From NCBI GenBank assembly GCA_017380355.1, contig JAFOED010000066.1, positions 1 to 5,045 on the forward strand: 5,045 nt of DNA. Reading direction: 5' to 3'. The notes beneath the pieces were generated by a model. That model was given only the letters and a program-made list of their open reading frames with translations. It did no database searches and was not told where the DNA came from. The position numbers and the translations under genes are program-made. This DNA is from Ruminococcus sp. (GTDB lineage: Bacteria; Bacillota; Clostridia; Oscillospirales; Acutalibacteraceae). The first letter of the stretch is position 1. Every line of letters begins with the position of its first letter. Shown here one piece after another: positions 1-4,951 of this stretch.

Positions 1-105
1 ACATCAGCCGAGCCTATGGGTAACGATGTTATGCTTGAAGTTGCTTTTGATAAAGTAGGAACAAAGGTGCTTATGGCTAACTTCTGTAAAATGGAAAAGA
101 TATAA
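1..105 (+). CDS. pcrA: ATP-dependent DNA helicase PcrA/UvrD, C-terminal fragment
   Basis: The first 34 codons, open at the left edge and ending in TAA at 103-105, translate to the extreme C-terminus of a larger protein. The last residues follow the pattern LEVAFDKVGTKVLMANFCKMEKI, whose parts (hydrophobic-x-VAF, then G-x-K-x-L-x-A-x-F, then L/M-x-K-I) match the end of the Tudor-like C-terminal domain of PcrA/UvrD superfamily 1A helicases. Members of this family unwind DNA 3'-5' in repair and replication, and the C-terminal domain contacts RNA polymerase in characterised relatives. None of the helicase motifs lie in the window, so the call rests on this short tail. There is no clear promoter between it and the next gene, so read-through into the cysteine-rich gene is possible, subject to the hairpin in between. 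Confidence 0.78.
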   Translation, partial: TSAEPMGNDVMLEVAFDKVGTKVLMANFCKMEKI

Positions 106-124
106 ACTAAATCACAAAAAGAGA

Positions 125-190
125 AAACCTCCATAATATGTAGTGATACGGTGCAGTGCATCGGATTTATACTACGACTTATGGAGGTTT
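125..190 (+). promoter_or_regulatory. Long leader hairpin sequestering the Shine-Dalgarno of the cysteine-rich gene
   Basis: A perfect 12-bp inverted repeat pairs 125-136 (AAACCTCCATAA) with 179-190 (TTATGGAGGTTT). Inside it GTAGT (140-144) pairs with ACTAC (171-175), and CGGTGC (149-154) pairs with GCATCG (158-163, one G-U) around a 3-nt AGT loop. Together they form one elongated, interrupted hairpin. The 3' arm contains GGAGGT (183-188), the ribosome binding site 7 nt upstream of the ATG at 196, and the 5' arm contains its anti-SD-like complement CCTCC. The 3' arm is followed by TTTATTTT, so the same structure could also act as a terminator or attenuator for transcripts arriving from pcrA. 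The structure is seen directly; the regulatory role is inferred. Confidence 0.68.
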
Positions 191-195
191 ATTTT

Positions 196-1032
196 ATGGC
201 TGAAACTTTAGATGCCAGAAACACAACTTGTGACACTTGTTCTAAGACACCTGAACCTGTCTGTATTGATGTTATGAGAGTTTATGACAGCTGTTCCGAC
301 AAAGATTGTCTTAAAGACCTGCGTGTTTATTTTACTGATTATAATCAGCAGCTTATCGATAACGCAGTAAACGTTCGTATCAAAGATACAGATGTTATTA
401 CTACTTATGTTGATATTGAGCCTGTACCGTTTCATCGCGGATTTTACTCTATTGATATGACGTTTTTCTTTAACGTTTGCCTTGATGTCTTTATGACTCC
501 GGGTTCATCTCCACAACAGATAAGTGGTGTTGCAGTGTTCTCGAAGAAAGCTATTCTATATGGCAGTGAGGGAAGTGTCCGCACATTCTCAAGCGAGCTT
601 TCGTGCGATGAGTTTGATACTCAGAAGGCTGTTAAACGTAATCTTCCTACAGCATCTGTACAGGTTGCTCGCCCAATCGCACTTTCTGCAAAATTAAAGC
701 ATAATTGTTCTGCGTGCCCTGTACCTTGTAAGATTCCGTCGTGCGTGTGCGAGTGTGTCGGTGGTGAGCTAACATGTACAGGTACAAACTCAGTTTTCGT
801 TACAATTGGTTTGTTCTCTATTGTACAGTTAAAGCGTAATGTTCAGGTGATGGTTGAATCTTACGACTTCTGTATTCCAGAGAAATCCTGTGTAACTTCT
901 AGTGATAACCCATGTGAGATGTTTTCTCGGCTTGATTTTCCAACAAACGAGTTTTTCCCACCTAACGTGTCAGATTTAACAGGTGACGAGACTCCTGCTT
1001 GTGGTTGCTCGTCGTGCGCAAGTGTAGATTAA
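196..1032 (+). CDS. Cysteine-rich conserved protein of unknown function
   Basis: This 278-residue protein has no signal peptide or membrane helix. I recognise the general type from Clostridia, but no function is established. It carries 20 cysteines: a pair at 12 and 15, then 23, 33 and 38. A dense central cluster lies at 171-194 (171, 174, 178, 183, 185, 187, 194), and the tail has CGCSSC (269-274). Two beta-rich halves flank the cluster; the first has the motifs EPVPFHRGFYSID (75-87) and KKAILYGSEGSVR (117-129). The ATG at 196 is chosen because GGAGGT lies 7 nt upstream; a GTG at 151 in the same frame has no ribosome site and lies in the hairpin. Cysteine spacing suggests metal binding or disulfide cross-linking, and a spore-surface role is possible but unsupported by sequence. 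The gene ends 10 bases before a strong terminator. Confidence 0.85.
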   Translation: MAETLDARNTTCDTCSKTPEPVCIDVMRVYDSCSDKDCLKDLRVYFTDYNQQLIDNAVNVRIKDTDVITTYVDIEPVPFHRGFYSIDMTFFFNVCLDVFMTPGSSPQQISGVAVFSKKAILYGSEGSVRTFSSELSCDEFDTQKAVKRNLPTASVQVARPIALSAKLKHNCSACPVPCKIPSCVCECVGGELTCTGTNSVFVTIGLFSIVQLKRNVQVMVESYDFCIPEKSCVTSSDNPCEMFSRLDFPTNEFFPPNVSDLTGDETPACGCSSCASVD

Positions 1033-1042
1033 CATAAAATAA

Positions 1043-1067
1043 AAGCGGTGACTTTGTGTCACCGCTT
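1043..1067. terminator. Bidirectional intrinsic terminator between convergent genes
   Basis: AAGCGGTGAC (1043-1052) and GTCACCGCTT (1058-1067) form a perfect 10-bp stem with a 5-nt loop. On the plus strand GCTTTATATT follows. On the minus strand a better T-rich tract (TTATTTTATG) follows. It sits 10 bases past the stop of the cysteine-rich gene and 3 bases past the stop of the minus-strand phosphatase gene, so one hairpin serves both transcripts. Confidence 0.9.
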
Positions 1068-1070
1068 GCT

Positions 1071-1652
1071 TTATATTCTAGGGCTGAATTTTCTGTTGAA
1101 ATCCCAGTCTATTATTTTGTCGCCGTCTACGATAAAAGCTCTTTTTGAGATTTTAGCGAGCGGTAAATCTGAGTAGTGGTCTGAGTAAAACTCGTCTATT
1201 TCACCGTCGGGGTATATTTCGTAGAATCTTCTCACTTTTTCATCCCAGTAGCAGTTTACTCCGTCGTATTTACCGCTTTTACTGTTTACTTTTGATGCGA
1301 TAACAGTAAACGGAAATTCGCTTTCGAGTGGCTTTAGTAGAAACTCAGGAGAGGCAGAGATTATTACGTCATCAGCTTTTTTCTGATTTATGTAAAAATC
1401 TTTAATATTATTTTTGTGTGTACCCCAGAAGTCTTTTACGTCTTTTTCTATATCGCAGTAAGAGAGAAATCTGTACATTTTCTCTTTAAACTGCGTTTTA
1501 CTTCCGCTATTGAATACGTAGTATTTAATAAAAGCGAATGCTAAAGAGGGAAGGAGTAACAAAATCTTCTTGTGCCTCTTTAGTGAAAAGATATAAAAAT
1601 CTTTTGTTGAGTCACCTTCATATATGGTGTTATCAAAGTCGTATACGTTCAT
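1071..1652 (-). CDS. HAD-IB family phosphatase (SerB-like HAD hydrolase)
   Basis: This 193-residue cytoplasmic protein has all the landmarks of a subfamily IB haloacid dehalogenase phosphatase. Motif I is DFDNT at 5-9, with nucleophile Asp5 and acid/base Asp7. A helical cap runs over roughly 14-90 and contains a hydrophobic stretch (30-47) typical of these caps. Motif II is the Ser in ISASPEF (Ser99). A basic residue near 139 (Lys139) is a candidate for motif III. Motif IV is SDHYSDLPL (157-165), with Asp158 and Asp162 as Mg2+ ligands. The family hydrolyses phosphomonoesters such as phosphoserine; the substrate here cannot be read from sequence. The ATG at 1652 is preferred over an in-frame TTG at 1664 because GAGG lies 4 nt upstream of the ATG and overlaps the TTG region. 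It is transcribed alone, from its own promoter, and converges on a shared terminator. Confidence 0.9.
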   Translation of the reverse strand: MNVYDFDNTIYEGDSTKDFYIFSLKRHKKILLLLPSLAFAFIKYYVFNSGSKTQFKEKMYRFLSYCDIEKDVKDFWGTHKNNIKDFYINQKKADDVIISASPEFLLKPLESEFPFTVIASKVNSKSGKYDGVNCYWDEKVRRFYEIYPDGEIDEFYSDHYSDLPLAKISKRAFIVDGDKIIDWDFNRKFSPRI

Positions 1653-1680
1653 ATTTCCTCGCAATTTGATATTTTAATTC

Positions 1681-1709
1681 ATTATACATAAAAAACATCT
1701 AAAACTCAA
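1681..1709 (-). promoter_or_regulatory. Sigma-A promoter of the HAD phosphatase gene
   Basis: Read on the minus strand, TTGAGT (1709-1704) is separated by exactly 17 bases from a perfect TATAAT (1686-1681). The start codon of the phosphatase gene lies about 29 bases downstream, leaving a short leader with its GAGG ribosome site. The -10 is consensus and the -35 matches 4 of 6. Confidence 0.8.
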
Positions 1710-1760
1710 GATTTACAGCCGAAAAATTCATATTTTATTAAACTATATCAACTTATTTTG

Positions 1761-1769
1761 TGTTAGAAT
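1761..1769 (+). promoter_or_regulatory. Probable extended -10 promoter of the DUF5685 operon
   Basis: TGTTAGAAT gives an extended -10 (TG-n-TAGAAT, with -10 hexamer at 1764-1769). It lies 31 bases before the GTG start at 1800, upstream of the AAGGGG ribosome site (1786-1791). No convincing -35 lies 16-18 bases upstream, which fits an extended -10 promoter but leaves the call moderate. The same TAGAAT hexamer serves the promoter at 3842-3870. An alternative -10, TATAAA at 1775-1780, also lacks a good partner. Confidence 0.5.
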
Positions 1770-1799
1770 TTATCTATAAAATTATAAGGGGTAAAAGGC

Positions 1800-2651
1800 G
1801 TGTTTGGATATATAACGATTGACAAAAGCGAAATGCTCGTAAAAGACTACGAAGCCTACAAAGCCGTGTACTGTACTTTGTGTAAACAGCTAGGCAAAGA
1901 CTACTCGGTTTTTTCGCGCTTTATTCTTAATTACGATTGCACCTTTTACGCACTCACAGCTCTTGCGTTAAGCGATGATTGCCCGGGGTTCTGTAGCTCG
2001 CGATGTCGCTTTAATCCTTTTAAAAAGTGTAATTACCTGAAAAATGATACTAAAGCACTTAGTTTAGCTGCTGCGCTCACTGTTGTAACATTCTACTACA
2101 AACTAGTTGATAACATTGCAGATGGTAGTTTTTTCGAAAAGCTTTTGTGCTATATTATTTTACCTTATGCTTCAAGCTGGAAAAAGTTAGCAAAGAAGAA
2201 ATATCCAGAAATAGACGCGATAGTAAAAGAAATGTCCGATTCGCAGTTTGAAGTCGAAAAGGATGAGCAATGTTTAATCGATAAAGCCGCAGAGCCAACC
2301 GCACTTATGCTCGCACGAGTTATGGAACTTTTAGAAGATGACCCACAAAAACGTCGTGTACACCACAACTTCGGCTATTTTTTGGGAAAGTGGATATATT
2401 TACTTGACGCTGTCAATGACTTTGAAAGCGATAAAAAGCATAAGTTATTTAATCCCTATATAATAAAGTACGGTGACAGTAAAAAAGAGCACATCGACGA
2501 GATAAGACAGTCGCTTGATAACTGCTTGTCCGAAGCGCTTTTATCGTATAGACTTATGGATATTAAGCGTTTTGACAGGATCATGGAAAATGTATTATAC
2601 TATGGTCTGACAAAAAGACAAAAAGAAGTATTAGAAAATAAAGAAAAATAA
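1800..2651 (+). CDS. DUF5685 family protein
   Basis: This 283-residue protein starts at GTG, with AAGGGG 8 nt upstream. The N-terminus (MFGYITIDKSEM, then VKDYEAYKAVYCTLCKQLG) and the cysteine-bounded segment ending in RCRFNPFKKCNYL match the DUF5685 family of Firmicutes, whose function is unknown. Visible cysteines are the CTLC pair (25, 28) and 47, 61, 65, 69 and 77, suggesting a metal site in the first 80 residues. The rest is predicted helical, with two Asp-rich motifs: YYKLVDNIAD (D104, D108) and LLDAVNDFESD (D203, D207, D211), the latter followed by KHKLFNPY. Their spacing and surroundings resemble the paired DxxxD motifs of squalene/phytoene-type prenyl synthases, although this is my reading and not an established assignment. 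No signal peptide is visible. It is the first gene of a three-gene operon, 18 bases before the J-protein gene. Confidence 0.82.
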   Translation: MFGYITIDKSEMLVKDYEAYKAVYCTLCKQLGKDYSVFSRFILNYDCTFYALTALALSDDCPGFCSSRCRFNPFKKCNYLKNDTKALSLAAALTVVTFYYKLVDNIADGSFFEKLLCYIILPYASSWKKLAKKKYPEIDAIVKEMSDSQFEVEKDEQCLIDKAAEPTALMLARVMELLEDDPQKRRVHHNFGYFLGKWIYLLDAVNDFESDKKHKLFNPYIIKYGDSKKEHIDEIRQSLDNCLSEALLSYRLMDIKRFDRIMENVLYYGLTKRQKEVLENKEK

Positions 2652-2669
2652 AGATAAACGGAGATTATT

Positions 2670-3302
2670 ATGAACCCATATCAGGTTTTAGGAGTCAGCG
2701 AAACAGCTACTGACGCAGAAATAAAAGCAGCATATAGAGAACTTGCGAAAAAGTACCATCCTGACAACTACGCGCAGAGTCCGCTTGCTGATTTAGCAGA
2801 AGAGAAGATGAAAGAAGTTAACGAAGCTTACGATAAAATTTGCGAGATGCGTAAGAACCCTTCTTCGACAAACGCGTATTCTAATTCTTATTCAAACACT
2901 TACTCGAATACATCCAGCCAATACGGCGCGAATTACACCCACTCGGATTTTCCTGACATCAGACGTTTGATTCGCGAAGGTCGTCTTGATGATGCTTTAC
3001 AGCTTTTAAACGGAATTCAGGGAACAGGAAGAAATGCCGAATGGTATTTTCTTATGGGTATGGTCTATTCGAAAAAAGGTTGGTCTGAGCAAGCTTATTC
3101 ATATTTCCAGACGGCATGCCGAATGGATCCGACGAACTCAGAGTTCAGAAGTGCGCTCGATAACGCGTCAACCCGTCGTAATTACAACCCGTCCGGATAT
3201 AATACAGTAAGCTCTGCGGGATGTTCGATGTGTGATATCTGTGCTGGCGTTATGTGCGCAAACTGCTGTTGTGAGTGCTTAGGCGGAAGAGGTTGCTGTT
3301 AA
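2670..3302 (+). CDS. J-domain protein with TPR-like region and cysteine-rich tail
   Basis: This 210-residue protein has four parts. Residues 2-62 form a J domain with the HPD tripeptide at 30-32, which stimulates the ATPase of DnaK-type Hsp70 chaperones. Residues 63-92 are a Ser/Asn/Tyr/Thr linker built on a YSNx repeat. Residues about 94-165 are helical and resemble one to two tetratricopeptide repeats (RLDDALQLL, then WYFLMGMVYSKKGWSEQAYSYF and an AcRMDPTNSEF turn). The final 26 residues (185-210) hold 10 cysteines and end in GCC. It lacks the G/F region and CxxCxGxG zinc repeats of true DnaJ, so it is a class III (type C) J-protein with a specialised client. The start is fixed by GGAG 6 nt before ATG. 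It sits 18 bases after the DUF5685 gene and 1 base before the membrane-protein gene, so co-transcription is near certain. Confidence 0.9.
   Translation: MNPYQVLGVSETATDAEIKAAYRELAKKYHPDNYAQSPLADLAEEKMKEVNEAYDKICEMRKNPSSTNAYSNSYSNTYSNTSSQYGANYTHSDFPDIRRLIREGRLDDALQLLNGIQGTGRNAEWYFLMGMVYSKKGWSEQAYSYFQTACRMDPTNSEFRSALDNASTRRNYNPSGYNTVSSAGCSMCDICAGVMCANCCCECLGGRGCC
2877..2912 (+). repeat. Three tandem 12-bp units encoding YSNx
   Basis: Codons 70-81 of the J-protein are three consecutive Tyr-Ser-Asn-(Ser/Thr) units: TATTCTAATTCT, TATTCAAACACT and TACTCGAATACA. Synonymous positions differ between copies while the amino acids hold, so the repeat is either old or kept at protein level. It forms the flexible linker between the J domain and the TPR-like part. 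Confidence 0.75.
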
Positions 3303-3303
3303 A

Positions 3304-3840
3304 ATGAAAACGTCCGTTAAAGTTTCACTTGGTGGTATTATTGGCGCACTAAGCATTGTGCTAATGAGCTTAACATCGATAATTCCTTTTGGCACCTATG
3401 CTTTTCCGACTTTCGCTGGAATGTTACTGGTCGCTATTGTTATTGAACATGGCAAAGCATGGGCTTTTAGCATATACTTCGTAGTTTCTGTTTTATCATT
3501 TTTGCTCCTAGCAGATAAAGAAGCTCCGCTGTATTACGTAGCTTTTCTCGGCTTTTATCCGATAGTGAAAGCTATAATCGAAAGAATTAAGTCAAAAGTT
3601 TTGCAGTATGTTGTGAAATTTATACTTTTTAACATCTGTATGGTAATAGCTTTTTACTTGTCTGTTTTCGTGTTATCAATACCTAAAGAATCATTTACCA
3701 TAGCGGGACACTATATGCCGCTTGCTTTTCTTGCTATAGGTAACGTAGCGTTCATTGTTTACGACTTTTGTGTGTCGAAAATCGTTGCCATATATATGCT
3801 AAAAATACACAATTTGCTTGCAAAAAAGACAAAACTGTAA
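3304..3840 (+). CDS. Multi-pass membrane protein, ECF transporter S-component-like
   Basis: This 178-residue integral membrane protein has about six hydrophobic segments, near 9-28, 34-48, 53-70, 75-91, 102-126 and 138-167, and a short basic tail (LLAKKTKL). Length, segment number and the glycine/proline-marked start (LGGIIGALSIVL, then YAFPTFAGMLL) resemble S components of energy-coupling factor vitamin transporters. Conserved-looking polar points include E48, the ADKEAPL loop (70-76), and FYPIVKAIIERIKSK (84-98). No substrate-specific motif can be recognised, and no ECF ATPase or T component is in the window. The ATG at 3304 is 1 base after the J-protein stop; the likely ribosome site AGAGG (3288-3292) lies inside the J-protein gene, so translation is coupled. 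It is the last gene of the operon; no clear terminator follows. It could equally be an uncharacterised membrane partner of the two upstream proteins. Confidence 0.75.
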   Translation: MKTSVKVSLGGIIGALSIVLMSLTSIIPFGTYAFPTFAGMLLVAIVIEHGKAWAFSIYFVVSVLSFLLLADKEAPLYYVAFLGFYPIVKAIIERIKSKVLQYVVKFILFNICMVIAFYLSVFVLSIPKESFTIAGHYMPLAFLAIGNVAFIVYDFCVSKIVAIYMLKIHNLLAKKTKL

Positions 3841-3841
3841 G

Positions 3842-3870
3842 TTGAAATAACAGCGCTTTTGCTGTAGAAT
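3842..3870 (+). promoter_or_regulatory. Strong sigma-A promoter of the SH3b/Big2 gene, with a dyad in its spacer
   Basis: TTGAAA (3842-3847), a 17-base spacer and TAGAAT (3865-3870) begin one base after the stop of the membrane-protein gene. The spacer carries a dyad, ACAGC (3850-3854) and GCTGT (3861-3865), that touches the first base of the -10. This could be a repressor site. The gene's AAAGGAG (3894-3900) and ATG (3908) follow. Confidence 0.8.
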
Positions 3871-3907
3871 TATGATAGATAAATACGTGTAAGAAAGGAG
3901 AGAGGTT

Positions 3908-4951
3908 ATGATTAAAAGTTACAGCTCGAAAATAGTCGCTTTTGCGTTATGTTTTACTGTGCTGTTGAGCACTGTAGTATTTGCTTTCTGCGTGTCGTCA
4001 TTCAGCGCAGATGCTGCATCTACAGATACTCTTGTTACTATTACTGACCTGAATTTGCGTAAATCTGCGTCTACCTCTGCTTCTGTTCTTATTACTATAC
4101 CTAAGGGTAAAAGCGTTGAGCTTTTAGCTGATTCGACGTCAGGTTGGGCGAAGGTTAAATACTCATCCTATACTGGTTATTGTTCTGCATCTTACCTAGA
4201 TTTAGCATCAAGCTCTACTGCTACTATTAGTGGTAAAACTACCTCTGAACTTAATCTTAGAAGCGGTAAAGGTACATCGTATTCTGTTCTCACAGTTATT
4301 CCTAACGGTAAGACGGTTGCAGTGGTTGATAACTCCGACGAAGATTGGGCAAAGGTTACATATTCATCAAAAACTGGCTATGTCAGTAAAGAATATCTGA
4401 CTATAATTTTTAAATTGGGAGCTGTTACACCTACAGAGCCAAGCACACCTACAGAGCCTGTTTCTCCAAAGCCTGATTATTCTAATATTCCGAAGTGGTA
4501 CTCGTATTCTCTGACTGATTCGATTTTATCACACGATAACGAGATTTACACATCTCTTATGTTAAATTCTAAGAATATTGTTGTTGATACGAACGGTACT
4601 TTCAGGTTAGTGGCTTTTGTAAGTGGTGGAGCACCAGTCAATGAATATATCTCGTTTGAGTCAAGCGATTCTTCAGTTGCAAAAGTAACAGATAATGGCC
4701 TTGTTACGGGTGTGAAAAGCGGTACAGCCTATATTACTGTGACAAATCTTGTGACGTTAAAAAATGTTAAGTGCAAGGTCATATACAACACATTAGGTTA
4801 TCTCCCGCATTCCACTTCCGGCCCTGCGGGCCACCTTCTCCCCGGGAGAAGGGATTGCGCCTTCGGCGCTGTAAACAACAATTTTCCTGCCCATTGCAAA
4901 ACCTTACATTTTCTGCTATACTATCCGCAAAGAAAGGCGGGGATCCAATGA
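3908..4951 (+). CDS. Secreted SH3b-SH3b-Big2 cell-wall protein, 3' end replaced at a junction
   Basis: The start is well set: AAAGGAG lies 7 nt before ATG. Residues 1-38 are a signal peptide (SK-charged start, hydrophobic core 9-32, cleavage likely after ADAAS or near it). Two bacterial SH3 domains follow, at about 42-98 and 107-164, each with the NLR-x-S...IP-x-G-K...WAKV-x-Y...GY pattern; such domains bind peptidoglycan. A Thr/Pro/Glu linker (174-189) leads to a segment containing a Big2 Ig-like domain (about 219-293), with the typical SSDSSVAKVTDNGLVTGVKSGTAYITV core. The protein is therefore probably exported and wall-associated. From about residue 298 the frame enters GC-rich palindromic DNA, and the roughly 50 remaining residues resemble no protein domain. 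The true native end is not in this window. The stop at 4949-4951 overlaps the rsmA start (ATGA) by chance. Confidence 0.8.
   Translation: MIKSYSSKIVAFALCFTVLLSTVVFAFCVSSFSADAASTDTLVTITDLNLRKSASTSASVLITIPKGKSVELLADSTSGWAKVKYSSYTGYCSASYLDLASSSTATISGKTTSELNLRSGKGTSYSVLTVIPNGKTVAVVDNSDEDWAKVTYSSKTGYVSKEYLTIIFKLGAVTPTEPSTPTEPVSPKPDYSNIPKWYSYSLTDSILSHDNEIYTSLMLNSKNIVVDTNGTFRLVAFVSGGAPVNEYISFESSDSSVAKVTDNGLVTGVKSGTAYITVTNLVTLKNVKCKVIYNTLGYLPHSTSGPAGHLLPGRRDCAFGAVNNNFPAHCKTLHFLLYYPQRKAGIQ
4427..4458 (+). repeat. 14-bp direct repeat encoding the TPTEP linker
   Basis: ACACCTACAGAGCC occurs at 4427-4440 and again at 4445-4458, 18 bases apart (6 codons), so the frame is kept. It encodes two TPTEP units in the hinge between the second SH3b domain and the Big2 region. 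The identical DNA suggests a recent in-frame duplication, a usual way for linkers of surface proteins to change length. Confidence 0.75.
4795..4805. other. Composition breakpoint: likely chimeric or recombination junction
   Basis: Within a few bases of 4800 the sequence changes from AT-rich coding DNA with Big2 domain content (about 37% GC by hand count, 4561-4800) to GC-rich palindromic DNA followed by a housekeeping gene start with a different codon style (about 52% GC, 4801-5045). The open reading frame crosses the point without domain continuity. A join at a dispersed repeat, either by assembly or by recombination, explains this best. Confidence 0.7.
4818..4869. repeat. GC-rich palindromic repeat element (REP/BIME-like)
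   Basis: Three short palindromes sit back to back. GGCCC/GGGCC (4820-4824 and 4828-4832) has a TGC loop. CCTTCTCCC/GGGAGAAGG (4834-4842 and 4844-4852) has a single central C. GCGCC/GGCGC (4857-4861 and 4865-4869) has a TTC loop. There is no T-tract, so it is a poor intrinsic terminator. The look is that of a dispersed intergenic palindromic repeat of the kind found in GC-richer Oscillospiraceae such as Faecalibacterium; that origin is an impression, not a match I could run. It may begin as far left as 4801. Confidence 0.7.
4894..4922 (+). promoter_or_regulatory. Sigma-A promoter of rsmA
   Basis: TTGCAA (4894-4899), a 17-base spacer and TATACT (4917-4922) are present, with TGC directly before the -10 giving an extended -10 as well. 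The rsmA ribosome site (AAAGGCGGGG, 4933-4942) and ATG (4948) follow at normal distances. A complete promoter here shows that rsmA does not belong to the SH3b/Big2 transcript. Confidence 0.8.

Noticed and set aside
168..173. TATACT as a -10 for the cysteine-rich gene
   Set aside because: No -35 lies 16-18 bases upstream and there is no TGn extension. A start there would begin almost on the ribosome site.
151..195. GTG at 151 as the start of the cysteine-rich protein, adding 15 residues
   Set aside because: It has no ribosome site and lies in the apical stem of the leader hairpin, while the ATG at 196 has GGAGGT 7 nt upstream. The added residues would be encoded by the hairpin itself.
208..435. 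Minus-strand reading frame of 75 codons
   Set aside because: It lies wholly antisense to the cysteine-rich gene, has no recognisable domain and is explained as a shadow.
2165..2368. Minus-strand reading frame of 67 codons
   Set aside because: It is antisense to the DUF5685 gene, is Ser-rich low-complexity, and shows no recognisable domain.
3850..3865. Intrinsic terminator after the three-gene operon
   Set aside because: The stem is only 5 bp and is not followed by a T-tract. The same bases form the spacer of a near-consensus promoter.
4802..4951. Novel C-terminal domain of the SH3b/Big2 protein
   Set aside because: The translated residues come from palindromic intergenic DNA, a promoter and the rsmA ribosome site, and resemble no protein domain.
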